From contig PCVP01000012.1 of assembly GCA_002787035.1 (NCBI GenBank), positions 47,588-111,587 of the forward strand: 64,000 nucleotides of DNA, given 5' to 3'. Source of the DNA: Candidatus Peregrinibacteria bacterium CG11_big_fil_rev_8_21_14_0_20_49_14. Lineage in GTDB: Bacteria; Patescibacteriota; Gracilibacteria; Peribacterales; Peribacteraceae. Of this stretch, positions 49,322 to 58,255 are shown one piece after another; position 1 is the first letter of the stretch; every line of letters starts with the position of its first letter. A program made the translations under genes and the position numbers. The notes under the pieces were generated by a model that was not told the DNA's origin, made no database searches, and saw only the letters and a list, made by a program, of their open reading frames with translations.

Positions 49322-51637
49322 CTACGAAGCCTCCTTTAGTTTTGCCAGCAATGTATCGTTCGAAGGCATCTCCTCTTTTGGGCACTCTTTTTCTTCCCAG
49401 TAATTGCGTAAAGACTGCAGGTATCCTTTCTCCGTAAGAACTTTTGTTACAAAGGGCTGTGCAGTTTTTGCAAATCTGCTGTATCTCAAATTATGTACCA
49501 TTTCATACATTGCGGTTACGAATGCATCTTCTCCGCCGCATACTTCCGCACGCACTTCATCCTGTATTGCTTGTGCGATGCTTTCTGCGTCTATTCCTGC
49601 CATGAGGTAGAGGTCTTTGGCGGGGGCGGAAGGGAAGTAATGATTCACACCCAATCTTCGCAGTGAGCATGGCAACGAGAAGTCTGCGATAATATCTGCT
49701 ACCTGTGTCGCCAGACCCCCTTCGCTGCTGTGGTCTTCCACCACCAAGAGATGCCCTGTTTCCATAGCTGCTTGAATAATTGCGGCACTGTCTATGGGGC
49801 GAATGCACGACACATGTAATACACGAACGGCAACGGGCTGAAGCTCTTGCCGAAGTGCTTCCGCAGCTGCCAAAGCGGAGTGCACGGGTATGCCAGTCGC
49901 TATGACTGTGGCTTGGTCTGTGGTGTCTCCGTTTCCGCGAATGAGATCCGCCTTGCCATCGAAAATATAATCCGGCCCGTAGGTAGGCGAGCCATCGGGA
50001 GAAAGGAGCTGCTCATGACCGTCCCGTGGAAAGAACGTGTACACACTCTGATGCCCTTCGGCTATCAGTTGCATGGAGCGTTCCGCCATGGCACCTGCTT
50101 GGTTGCTATCGGCGGACATCCAGACTTGCGTGTGGTCGAATGGAATATTTAAGTAGTGCCTTTCTTGATGCGTTTCTCCGTCTTCTCCCACGGAGAGCCC
50201 CGCGTGGGTGCAGTCGTGCACTACGCCGCATCTGGTGTGTCCACAGTTTACGTCTATGAGTCTTGCGTTGGCTCTCGCTTCGTTTGTTCCGAATGCGGCG
50301 AACGTGTACGTAACCGGGAGCAGACCTGTTTGGCGCATCCCTGCCGCCATCATGTACATATTTGCTTCGGCGACTCCCACATTTATACACCTGGTTGGAT
50401 ATTCTTTTTCCACTTCTCCGAAACCGCCGGATCCCGCCAGGTCTGCATGCAGAACCATTATCCTTGCATCCGACTTCATAAGATTCAGTAGGTGCACGGC
50501 ACCAAAGTCTTTTCTGGCCGCCCCTTTTTCCGTCGTAATTGTTCGTGTGTATTCCGACAATGACGTTACATCGAATGAAAGAGCAATATCTGTTTCCGTA
50601 TGCTCCGCTTCAAATCGAGATTTCTCCCGTGCATAAAATTTTTCGTATGAGAGCACCGCTTCTTCGAGAGGGGGAAGGTTTTGCAGTGCTTCTTCCGCTT
50701 CTTTTTCGGAGAGTGGGGCACCGTGAAAATTCTTCGAACCTGTATTGCTTCCTTTTTCCATAAGTTCAATGCCGTACCCCATGGTGGTGTAGTAGCAGAT
50801 GAAAATAGGTTTTCCTTTACCAAGAAGCGAATCTGCTTTTTGCATGGCTGCTTTTGCTTGCGCAGGATCGTTCCCGTTTTGCACTTCTATTACATTCCAG
50901 CCCGATGCTGCCGCAATGGAAGCAAAATCGGCGGCAACGGTTTGCGTGGGCATACCTGAAAGCTGAATATCATTAAAATCTCCGTGTACGATAAGATTAT
51001 CGAGCTTGAGGTGTGCAGCGAGACGAAATGCTTCCTGCACTTGCCCTTCCTGACTGTCACCGTCTGCCAGCAGTACATCCACAATGCCTTTTTTCTTCTG
51101 ATACTGTAATCCGAATGCGGCGCCGAGTGCATTGCTTACTCCTTTACCGAGTGGCCCCGTGCCAAACGGTATGTCTCCCAATCCCGCTTCTATGTGCCCG
51201 GGAAGTCCGTTTGGTGTTCGAAAGGAATCTATGATGTTTTGCGGTGAAGACAGGTTCATATTTCCTTTGTCTCTTCCGAAAAGATATTGAAGCCCGAACC
51301 CCAGTAAAGAAAGGTGGCCGGGACTCATGCGCAGCGGCTGGTCTATTGCGGGATTTCGCAATGCGTATACGAAATACGAAGGCGTAAAAGCAGAGAGAGG
51401 CCCACCCGGATGGCCTGATGCATGCTTGAGCGGCGCTTGCACCGCCAAGTGCATAAGAATGGTATGAGCCAATTCGTATTGCTCCCTTTCGTCGTCATTC
51501 AGTGCCACGGATTCGTCGGGTCCCACCCAGAACATTTCTCCGTGGTCCGATGTTTCCATAATTCGTTGACAAGACATGGGAACAACGGTGTTGTCTTTCC
51601 CTATAAGTGCGGAGGGTTCCGGTCGATGCGAAGCCAT
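49322..51637 (-). CDS. tkt: Transketolase
   Basis: A thiamine-diphosphate enzyme moving two-carbon units between pentose and triose/hexose phosphates. The 771-residue chain contains HASGHPGGPLSA, GTGPLGKGVSNALGAAFG, the ThDP-binding LLADGDSQEGQVQEAF...HGDFNDIQLSG, and in the pyrimidine domain INVGVAEANMYMMAAGM and the C-terminal GGLATQVADII. It is longer than typical (about 660) because of a 50-residue N-terminal extension and inserts. Start at MASHRPEPS (51637). With transaldolase and gnd it gives a pentose-phosphate route. Confidence 0.92.
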   Translation of the reverse strand: MASHRPEPSALIGKDNTVVPMSCQRIMETSDHGEMFWVGPDESVALNDDEREQYELAHTILMHLAVQAPLKHASGHPGGPLSAFTPSYFVYALRNPAIDQPLRMSPGHLSLLGFGLQYLFGRDKGNMNLSSPQNIIDSFRTPNGLPGHIEAGLGDIPFGTGPLGKGVSNALGAAFGLQYQKKKGIVDVLLADGDSQEGQVQEAFRLAAHLKLDNLIVHGDFNDIQLSGMPTQTVAADFASIAAASGWNVIEVQNGNDPAQAKAAMQKADSLLGKGKPIFICYYTTMGYGIELMEKGSNTGSKNFHGAPLSEKEAEEALQNLPPLEEAVLSYEKFYAREKSRFEAEHTETDIALSFDVTSLSEYTRTITTEKGAARKDFGAVHLLNLMKSDARIMVLHADLAGSGGFGEVEKEYPTRCINVGVAEANMYMMAAGMRQTGLLPVTYTFAAFGTNEARANARLIDVNCGHTRCGVVHDCTHAGLSVGEDGETHQERHYLNIPFDHTQVWMSADSNQAGAMAERSMQLIAEGHQSVYTFFPRDGHEQLLSPDGSPTYGPDYIFDGKADLIRGNGDTTDQATVIATGIPVHSALAAAEALRQELQPVAVRVLHVSCIRPIDSAAIIQAAMETGHLLVVEDHSSEGGLATQVADIIADFSLPCSLRRLGVNHYFPSAPAKDLYLMAGIDAESIAQAIQDEVRAEVCGGEDAFVTAMYEMVHNLRYSRFAKTAQPFVTKVLTEKGYLQSLRNYWEEKECPKEEMPSNDTLLAKLKEAS

Positions 51638-51792
51638 GAATGAGTGGGAAAAAATGCTTGGAACAAGTGTAAGTGTCTGCGGAGCAGAGGTAAAGAGAGT
51701 CCATACAAGAGTGCAATTTTCATACCCTGCAAGTGTGCCTTCTTGCACCGAAAAGATAGGGAAGTACCATACGTTCCTACCCCATTTATCGT

Positions 51793-51882
51793 ATGAGAAA
51801 AGCTCAAGCCAAGTCTCCTCTCGTCAGTATAAATATTTCTGCCATTGTTCTGTTATCGCTGCTCATGTTGGTGGCAGGCTAG
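51793..51882 (+). CDS. 29-residue single-pass membrane peptide
   Basis: Starts MRKAQAKSPLVSINISAIVL and ends LLSLLMLVAG: a basic N-terminus and one hydrophobic helix, the same plan as 26589-26681. It lies 5 bases before the csaA start codon on the same strand, suggesting co-translation. Existence rests on composition and context. Confidence 0.5.
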   Translation: MRKAQAKSPLVSINISAIVLLSLLMLVAG

Positions 51883-51887
51883 TACAG

Positions 51888-52220
51888 ATGGCTGAGTTCA
51901 CGGATTTTCAGAAGGTTGAAATTTGTGTGGGAGAAATTCGCAATGCGGAGGATTTTCCGGAGGCGAGAGTTCCCGCTTATAAACTTACGGTTTTTTTCGG
52001 AGATGACATAGGCGAGAAGAAATCTTCGGCACAACTGACGGCCAATTACTCCAGAGAGGAACTTATTGGAAAACGAGTGCTCGCACTGGTGAACATTCCT
52101 CCTCGTCAGGTGGGGCCGTTTCTCTCCGAAGTACTTACGCTCGGAGTGCCCGATGCACAGGGCGAGCCGTTACTGCTGGAACCGAATGCCAATGCTCCGC
52201 TGGGAGGAATGCTCTACTGA
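51888..52220 (+). CDS. csaA: CsaA-type tRNA-binding protein
   Basis: A 110-residue OB-fold protein of the EMAP/CsaA group: DFQKVEICVGEIRNAEDFPEARVPAYKLTVFFGDDIGEKKSSAQLTANY is nearly the family consensus, followed by LVNIPPRQVGPFLSEVLTLGV. CsaA binds tRNA and has been described as a secretion-linked chaperone. ATG at 51888; the longer frame overlaps the divergent transketolase gene. Confidence 0.93.
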   Translation: MAEFTDFQKVEICVGEIRNAEDFPEARVPAYKLTVFFGDDIGEKKSSAQLTANYSREELIGKRVLALVNIPPRQVGPFLSEVLTLGVPDAQGEPLLLEPNANAPLGGMLY

Positions 52221-52264
52221 GTTATTTTTTTGTGACTATCCCTTTAAGACCGGTACATTTAATT

Positions 52265-52329
52265 TGTCATCCTGAGCTCGTCGAAGGATGTCAAATTGTG
52301 CCGCGGTTCGACGGGCTCACCGTGACACA
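52265..52329. repeat. REP-like palindromic element, copy 2 (inverted)
   Basis: TGAGCTCGTCGAA and TTCGACGGGCTCA form the arms. In reverse complement it matches 35597-35665. Confidence 0.75.
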
Positions 52330-52357
52330 ATGTATGCAACTGGCCTTGAGGGGATAA

Positions 52358-53101
52358 TTACCTATTTTTTTTGATTATCAGTACTTTTGGTGAACCAGAA
52401 GTAATGTCTTCTTTGATACCTGTCCAGTCATGGATGGCTCCAATCAATGTGTCGTATCGGTATTTGTACCCTTCTCCTCTCCGTGTACCGGGGTCGTTGG
52501 TTATGAAAGAGTGCTTGTCGTAACCGCGTAATACCAGCATGTGGTACCAGGGGCCTTCTCCGCTGAAGTAGGGGTTACCCAGTTCTCTGCCTGCCGCAGG
52601 GACGATGACGGGCGTTCCCTGTGAGAGCAGAGATTGCATGTCTTCCACAGAAGGATTTTCGTGAATTATCGAGTCGTACCCGTAGTAGGTGCGGGCAACC
52701 TTTGCCACATCTTCCAGCGAAATGTCTTCCGGGTATCCGTGTTCTTTTTCCCAATTTGTAAGAGTACGAATTCGCAGATCTGCTTCTTCCTGCGTGAGCG
52801 ACTCTCCTTCCAGAAACGCATGTACCATAATCAGAGATGCTTCTTCGCATGCTTCCTGGTACGGATCTCCCCAGTCTGCAAACGGAGCTTGTGAAGTGAA
52901 CGGAACTTCAATGAGCACACCGGAAGGCAAGGGTTCGGCATCGTATTGTCGGGTACGGTTCGTTTGAGTTTGTGCTTCGGGAGGAGTGTTGAATACTACC
53001 TCTGGCTTCTTTCGCTGCAGGGAAACGGCGAGCGTAAGACCATAAACAATTACGAAGAGGGTCGCAAACGAGCGCAGAGATTTTGACATCGTTTTTTCCA
53101 T
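52358..53101 (-). CDS. Exported C39-like (papain-fold) peptidase
   Basis: A 247-residue protein with an N-terminal membrane anchor (FATLFVIVYGLTLAVSL) and a peptidase_C39_2 domain: VPFTSQAPFADWGDPYQEACEEAS holds the Gln and catalytic Cys (about residue 85), and GPWYHMLVLRGYDKHSFITNDPGT the His and Asp. This kind of stand-alone protein is common in CPR bacteria and may process surface proteins. It overlaps the upstream membrane protein gene; an internal ATG at 53089 is an alternative start. Confidence 0.85.
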   Translation of the reverse strand: MEKTMSKSLRSFATLFVIVYGLTLAVSLQRKKPEVVFNTPPEAQTQTNRTRQYDAEPLPSGVLIEVPFTSQAPFADWGDPYQEACEEASLIMVHAFLEGESLTQEEADLRIRTLTNWEKEHGYPEDISLEDVAKVARTYYGYDSIIHENPSVEDMQSLLSQGTPVIVPAAGRELGNPYFSGEGPWYHMLVLRGYDKHSFITNDPGTRRGEGYKYRYDTLIGAIHDWTGIKEDITSGSPKVLIIKKNR

Positions 53102-54000
53102 TGAGTGCCAATTTTACCTTCATATTTCTCCTTGTGATAGTAGTGCATGTAATGATCCATTGTGACGAACATAAACATGCCCACAACCCACAGTGTTCCC
53201 TGTCCGGTTGTTCCGTTGAGCCAAATGATAACTTGAAATACATGCAAGGTAAGCAGTATGGCTCCCGCTTTCACCGAATATTTCGGCACAAGAAGCATGC
53301 ATGCCAAGAAAACACGAATCCACCACTTGGCTATCCATAGCCACATGACAACTTTAAACTGTATGAGCCACATGAGAGCGAGCTTGACATAAATGTGGCT
53401 GGACATAACATCCTTCGTCAGCTGCTCTTTTTGGTAGAGAAATCCTCTGAGCCACGGATCGTCGTAATTCCAGCGATTGTACAGAAAGAGTCCCGCCGGA
53501 ATGAGGAACAATATTTTCAAGAGCCACCAGACTCTTGTATCCATATCTGCAGGGTTTGCAGGTTTCAGGACATAGAACAGCGCCATCCAGATTGAGAGTC
53601 CGACAAATTCATTGAAATTGGTGTGACCGAATACGCCGAGGAACACCAAGCACTGTAAGAACAGAAGAAAGAAAGCGGCAACTCTGGCTTTTATATTCAT
53701 AAGAATCATAAATCCGGGTACGAACTGGAGCAGTACGACAAGAATGGCAAAAGTCGTATCGTGAAACATGACTGCATTTTTCATAAACCATCCGTACCAC
53801 CAAGGTGGCCATCCTTTATCCAACCAGTACTGCATGTGGTGGTACATGGACTGGTCGCCTGTCAGGAAGTAATTGTAGAGTTTCCATGAACCTGCGGACA
53901 TGAAGAACAGTCCCGTGAATGCCTGTGACACCTGTACCCACGCTCCGCGCTCAGGTTGAAAATGCCGAGAAATAGCCTGGGTTATTCTTGGTAGTACCAT
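53050..54000 (-). CDS. Polytopic membrane protein (DoxX/HTTM-like)
   Basis: A 316-residue protein with seven or so hydrophobic helices and conserved-looking aromatic and His residues (DQSMYHHMQYWLDKGWPPWWYGWF, VTMDHYMHYYHKEKYEGK). The first segment (VSQAFTGLFFMSAGSWKLYNYF) resembles DoxX-type quinone-linked membrane proteins. Family assignment is tentative. It overlaps genes on both sides, so 52358-54395 is one operon. Confidence 0.6.
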   Translation of the reverse strand: MVLPRITQAISRHFQPERGAWVQVSQAFTGLFFMSAGSWKLYNYFLTGDQSMYHHMQYWLDKGWPPWWYGWFMKNAVMFHDTTFAILVVLLQFVPGFMILMNIKARVAAFFLLFLQCLVFLGVFGHTNFNEFVGLSIWMALFYVLKPANPADMDTRVWWLLKILFLIPAGLFLYNRWNYDDPWLRGFLYQKEQLTKDVMSSHIYVKLALMWLIQFKVVMWLWIAKWWIRVFLACMLLVPKYSVKAGAILLTLHVFQVIIWLNGTTGQGTLWVVGMFMFVTMDHYMHYYHKEKYEGKIGTQWKKRCQNLCARLRPSS

Positions 54001-54395
54001 GGTGGAGAAATAGGAGGAGCGTCACAAACGTTCAAATCTCTGAAAGGGTATTCTCCTCTGTACAGCGGTCGAGCTGAGTACACACGTGCCTGACCGTCTC
54101 TTCGAAGAACACCGCACCAGCTTTGCGCCCATGCATAGCACATATCGACAGTGTTCATGGGGGCCGAAAATACGATGCGGGTGGTGGGAAGTTGTATGAC
54201 TTCTTCCGAATATTCGGGAGCAATTGGCGGAGCATCCGGACCGGCAGGTTCTACCAACGTTGTAATGGAACACCAGCCGTCCGTGTACATTCCTCCCCAT
54301 TGTGTGAGGCTCTGCAAACCGAAAACGCTCGGTATCACCATGAAAATAGTGATGGTCGCTGCAACGGTGCCGAAGAAGATATTCCAGTACTTCAC
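53982..54395 (-). CDS. Hypothetical exported or anchored protein
   Basis: A 137-residue protein with N-terminal hydrophobic helix (IFFGTVAATITIFMVIPSVFGL) and an extracytoplasmic domain holding five cysteines (WCSITT, DMCYAW, SWCGVL, NVCDAP), which suggests disulfides or metal binding. It overlaps the DoxX-like gene by 19 bp. No family recognised. Confidence 0.6.
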   Translation of the reverse strand: MKYWNIFFGTVAATITIFMVIPSVFGLQSLTQWGGMYTDGWCSITTLVEPAGPDAPPIAPEYSEEVIQLPTTRIVFSAPMNTVDMCYAWAQSWCGVLRRDGQARVYSARPLYRGEYPFRDLNVCDAPPISPPWYYQE

Positions 54396-54462
54396 TAGCG
54401 CGCATCCTAACGACGACTCTTGAATATTCCGATTGCCTAATTTTCAAGATGTACAGTAGGCG

Positions 54463-56193
54463 CTATTTTACATGTACAACACCTATTGAAGCAGGATTGA
54501 GATGGTCGTGGAAAGTCCATGAACCCGGCTTCGTAAAGGTATACGAATATGCTTTTTCAGGCTTGAGAGGTTTTTTGGCATCAAATGCAGAAAGAAGCTC
54601 ATGTGTGGGGTGCACATCCGAAGCAGGCCAGAAGAAATCTTCGCCGTCGTTTACCCATGTCACGGTTTCTCCAACATTTATGGTGACTTCATTCGGCACA
54701 AACTGTTTATTCTGTAAACGAATCACTTGAGTACTGACAAAACTTTGTTTTGAAGCATCGGTGACAACGGTGGTTTCAGTCTGCGTGAGGGGAGACTTCG
54801 TGTCATCTGATTTTTTAAAGATTCCAAACGGCCATAACAATATTTTTTTTATCGAAACCAGTATTCCTTTCTTCTCTCCTTCATCTGACTCCAAATCTAA
54901 ATGTTTGCCGTCATCTATCCATGCGAATTCATCGTCTGCCAGCTTTGGCGGTGCAAATACTTTCACCTCTCCGTAGGTCGTGCAATTCGCTACATATTTA
55001 TCGGGAGTTCCTATGCAGAGTTCAGCAACTTCTTCCGCAGATTTTCCGCGCCAAATCAGTTCGTTACCAAGACGCTGGAAGCAGTCCCGCTGTAACTGAT
55101 TTTCTTCCGGCAGCAGAGAGCAGTACCCAACTGCTTGGCCGTACTGGTCGTAATTCAGTGCGTTATTCATGGCAGACATATGGCATTGATGTTGTGTTTC
55201 CTTTGGGAACTGATTGCAGATGTGCACAGCGTTTTTCAGAAAACTTCCCTGTCCACCAAATTCAGGATTCTTCCCCAGAATAACTTCTTGCCAACCGGGA
55301 TTGGTGGCGAATTGAGCCAAGCTCAAAATACATGCTGGCATGGTATCTTTGTGGGCTTTTAAGCAAGACCTCGCACTTTGTACGATGTCGTTGTCAAAAA
55401 ACTTCATGAGGTACGCCGAATGGTTTTCGTAGCATTCCCACTGTTTTTTTACGGGAAAGTTATTACACGGTCTCAGAGGATCTTTATCGCTGAAAACACT
55501 TTCACGGTCTTGGCCTGTTATTGCCGCATTGATATTTTCCATGAATGCTCCTTGCCAGCATCCTCTCATTGCATTGGGGTACGGAAGTCCGTCACAAAGG
55601 CGAACGGTTTCATAGATATCATTCTGTTTTGCCATAAGTATTCCATGACCGACACCGTGATAGCAGTAGAATCTGCTTCGTTGCACGGGATGTGTTTCCA
55701 CCCCCTCACAAATTTGAGTGGAAACGGACACGGTATCTCCTTCCGAGTCTCCCAATGCTTGCTCAAAGAAGCCGTGCGGACAGCCGTAGAGGTAGTCGTC
55801 CGGGCATTCAAGAAATGAATCACCATTTACACCTTTAACTTTTGCCTGAGTTCTTCCAACGATGTGTGCAAATTCATGACCGTCCGTTGCCATACTGAAA
55901 ATATTTGGCTCAACGAGAAGGTCATCGAGTGTTCGTAATCCGGCAACAGGTCCGTGGTACTGCGTTGCTTCCAACACCAATACTTCCGCACACGCATAGC
56001 TCGGTTCACACAGATTGGAGAAACACTCTATACGGTCCTGCCACTCGGGCATTTCCAAGCACGGAGACACACTTCCCGTCAGCTCTGTTCCGGCATTGTA
56101 TTTTTTTATCTCCACCATTGCTTGCGCTTGCGATGCTCTCATAAGTCCAAGGAAGGCAAGCAGGCTTATGCAGAAGATGTTGAGGTGTTTCAT
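54463..56193 (-). CDS. Secreted Cys/His-rich protein with C-terminal cupredoxin domain
   Basis: A 576-residue protein with signal peptide (FCISLLAFLGLMRASQAQA). Residues about 40-410 are Cys-rich with repeated motifs CPHGFFEQAL, CYHGVGHGI and CWQGAFMENINA, reminiscent of metal- or heme-binding segments but unnamed. A membrane-like helix near 440 is followed by a cupredoxin domain (about 485-576: NEVTINVGETVTWVNDGEDFFWPASDVHPTH ... GSWTFHDHLNPASIGVV). The copper-ligand Cys of type 1 centres is replaced by His in FHDHLNP, so metal binding is likely but not blue-copper type. Confidence 0.75.
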   Translation of the reverse strand: MKHLNIFCISLLAFLGLMRASQAQAMVEIKKYNAGTELTGSVSPCLEMPEWQDRIECFSNLCEPSYACAEVLVLEATQYHGPVAGLRTLDDLLVEPNIFSMATDGHEFAHIVGRTQAKVKGVNGDSFLECPDDYLYGCPHGFFEQALGDSEGDTVSVSTQICEGVETHPVQRSRFYCYHGVGHGILMAKQNDIYETVRLCDGLPYPNAMRGCWQGAFMENINAAITGQDRESVFSDKDPLRPCNNFPVKKQWECYENHSAYLMKFFDNDIVQSARSCLKAHKDTMPACILSLAQFATNPGWQEVILGKNPEFGGQGSFLKNAVHICNQFPKETQHQCHMSAMNNALNYDQYGQAVGYCSLLPEENQLQRDCFQRLGNELIWRGKSAEEVAELCIGTPDKYVANCTTYGEVKVFAPPKLADDEFAWIDDGKHLDLESDEGEKKGILVSIKKILLWPFGIFKKSDDTKSPLTQTETTVVTDASKQSFVSTQVIRLQNKQFVPNEVTINVGETVTWVNDGEDFFWPASDVHPTHELLSAFDAKKPLKPEKAYSYTFTKPGSWTFHDHLNPASIGVVHVK

Positions 56194-56292
56194 AATGAAA
56201 GTTTTGAATGATGCATGAAGTATAGTATGCGTATTTCATAGAAATCTGCCAACAAAGCAATTGCATAATTTCAAAGTGTACAAAGGCAGTAC

Positions 56293-57705
56293 TTAGCTTC
56301 CTATTATGGGCTGAGCAATAACCCATAAACTGAACATGGTGTAGCACACCATAAGGAGCAGCATGGGATACTGGCTGCGGATGGCAATTCTTCTGTTTTC
56401 GAGAATATGAAGAGCTCTGATATGGGCAACATATACACCGACGATGTGTCCCAAAACAATGAGCAGAACCTGAAAATTCCACAGAACTTTAAAATTGATG
56501 ATTCCGTAGCGAATTTCATAGCGGGCAGTACCCAATACATTCCATCCGAATCCAAGAGGATCTGACAAAAGATACACTGCCCGCTGTCCGTCGAGAAGAA
56601 AGAGGCTTATGAAGTGAGCAACTTCATATGCAACCGCAATCGGCAGCATGGAGAATGCAAAGGCGGACGCAATGTGAATAACAGAAAACTTGTGGCGAAT
56701 ACAAAGGCTGATAAGCCATGCGATACAGAAGTACGTACAGAGAAATAACATCAAAAATACGAGCATTCCGATCGTATCGATCACCGGAACAGAAAAATGG
56801 TGCCATGGTGCGGTTCGAACCAGTTTCCACGAGGGGGTTTCCTTCATGCCATCAAATGCGATGGTTGAAAGCATGAGCATTTCGAATACAATTCCTGACA
56901 ACGGAATTTTTTGAATGGAAAATAGTCCTGTGCCCGGAAATCGAAGAAAAATACGTGCAGATCCCTCCTTTTCTTCTGCGTTGAATATGGCAAAAAAGGA
57001 GAGGAATCGGAAAAAGACGTTGAACGGATCACAGTATCGCAGCCAATTTTGTTTGCCTAAAGTAATCATCCCTACGAAAGACAGCAGGAGGTACATACCG
57101 ACCAAGAGTGCCACTGTCTGCGGGTCGGATGGTGTGGGATGTACATTTTCTACCCATCGAAAAAGAAAATAGAGCACTACGGCGGGCCAAGCACTCACGG
57201 TATCGGACCACGTCTCCTTCTTCCTTCTTTTGGGAATGAAGAAAGTCAGCGCATCATACACGATCGCTGCGGGGTGCAAGATTGGCCAGATGTTTCCGAA
57301 GAATGCAGACACGTAGACCATGCCGACAGCGAAAAGAATCCACACGAATGTCGGTGCGATATTGTACGAAGGAATAGGACTTCCGACGAATCCTGCAATA
57401 GTGATAACAATTGCAACAAGAAGCGAAATCAGTTGCAAAACTGTTCGTATCGACCTGTTTGCAAACAAGAATCTTCCGATTCTGAACTGCAGGAGATCCA
57501 CTTGCGGAGCATTTCGAGGGTTTCTGTCGCCAGAAAGTATGCCGATGAGTATGAAAGAAACAGCGATTGTTACAGCTGCTCCGAGTGCGTAGAGGGTAAA
57601 GGGGATTGGCAAATCTATGCGTTCCCCGAATCCGTGAGCGTACGCTTTGCCACCGGCAAAGAAGAGTGTGAGTGCGCCCGTCAACAAGTACCGTGAAAAT
57701 TTCAT
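56293..57705 (-). CDS. Polytopic membrane protein (FedA/fenitrothion-hydrolase-like)
   Basis: A 470-residue protein with signal peptide ending KAYAHGFGERIDLPIPFTLYA and about ten membrane helices. The HGFG.R.DLPIP start and the later W..LHPAAIVYDAL, LGKQNWLRYCDPFNVFF and GFGWNVLGTA resemble the membrane family named after fenitrothion hydrolase, often found beside copper or denitrification genes. The biochemical role is not established. It stands between two cupredoxin-type genes. Confidence 0.7.
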   Translation of the reverse strand: MKFSRYLLTGALTLFFAGGKAYAHGFGERIDLPIPFTLYALGAAVTIAVSFILIGILSGDRNPRNAPQVDLLQFRIGRFLFANRSIRTVLQLISLLVAIVITIAGFVGSPIPSYNIAPTFVWILFAVGMVYVSAFFGNIWPILHPAAIVYDALTFFIPKRRKKETWSDTVSAWPAVVLYFLFRWVENVHPTPSDPQTVALLVGMYLLLSFVGMITLGKQNWLRYCDPFNVFFRFLSFFAIFNAEEKEGSARIFLRFPGTGLFSIQKIPLSGIVFEMLMLSTIAFDGMKETPSWKLVRTAPWHHFSVPVIDTIGMLVFLMLFLCTYFCIAWLISLCIRHKFSVIHIASAFAFSMLPIAVAYEVAHFISLFLLDGQRAVYLLSDPLGFGWNVLGTARYEIRYGIINFKVLWNFQVLLIVLGHIVGVYVAHIRALHILENRRIAIRSQYPMLLLMVCYTMFSLWVIAQPIIGS

Positions 57706-57708
57706 GGA

Positions 57709-58140
57709 TTACCGAGGGACTACGACAAGCGTACCTATGTGAATATCTTCATGTGCATGATTGGCAGTATTTTCCTCGTGATCATGCATGTGCTCCGTCT
57801 CGGAACCAATCGGATGGAATTCCAATGAAAATCTCCCCTGTCTGTATGCCTGGAACACGAATGTGGAAAGAGTGTCTTTCTCTAAAGGAAAGACACGTTC
57901 GTATCCTGCGATATGAAACTCTCCGGATTCATCACTAAGAATGTGCACAGTAACTTTCTGATGCTGCGATGCCAGTATTTCTTCCGGAAACAATGTCCGA
58001 GCATTTAGAGAGATCTCTGCGGTCACATTCTCCAAAAGCACATCTTCTTGTACGACGTTCGGACTTTTTACTGCCTGCCAACCCAGTACACCCATAAGAA
58101 TGACGGCAATTGCAGCAACGCTGATTTGATACTTGTGCAT
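57709..58140 (-). CDS. Membrane-anchored cupredoxin-like protein
   Basis: A 143-residue protein with an N-terminal anchor (ISVAAIAVILMGVLGWQAV) and a small beta domain: EISLNARTLFPEEILASQHQKVTVHILSDESGEFHIAGYER, TFVFQAYRQGRFSLEFHP, then the His-rich EHMHDHEENTANHAHEDIH. The fold resembles EfeO/cupredoxin_1 domains and the His cluster suggests copper binding. It lies 3 bases upstream of the FedA-like gene in the same operon. Start at ATG 58140. Confidence 0.7.
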   Translation of the reverse strand: MHKYQISVAAIAVILMGVLGWQAVKSPNVVQEDVLLENVTAEISLNARTLFPEEILASQHQKVTVHILSDESGEFHIAGYERVFPLEKDTLSTFVFQAYRQGRFSLEFHPIGSETEHMHDHEENTANHAHEDIHIGTLVVVPR

Positions 58141-58194
58141 ATGGTGGAAATGAGGTGAATTGTAAGAATTGTTACCACAGTAATATACTTGTAT

Positions 58195-58223
58195 TTGAGA
58201 TGAAAGAGAGGTTGCCATATAAT
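58195..58223 (+). promoter_or_regulatory. Promoter of the transaldolase-gnd operon
   Basis: TTGAGA (58195-58200), 17-base spacer, TATAAT (58218-58223). AGAGGTT in the spacer and AACCTCT after the -10 box form an inverted repeat that could be an operator. The leader is about 26 bases with no Shine-Dalgarno site. Confidence 0.8.
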
Positions 58224-58255
58224 CTGTTGCAGAAACCTCTTTCCCAACAACACGT

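Noticed and set aside
49322..51748. Transketolase start at 51748
   Set aside because: The extra 37 residues overlap the divergent intergenic region and show no family similarity; MASHRPEPS at 51637 is more reasonable.
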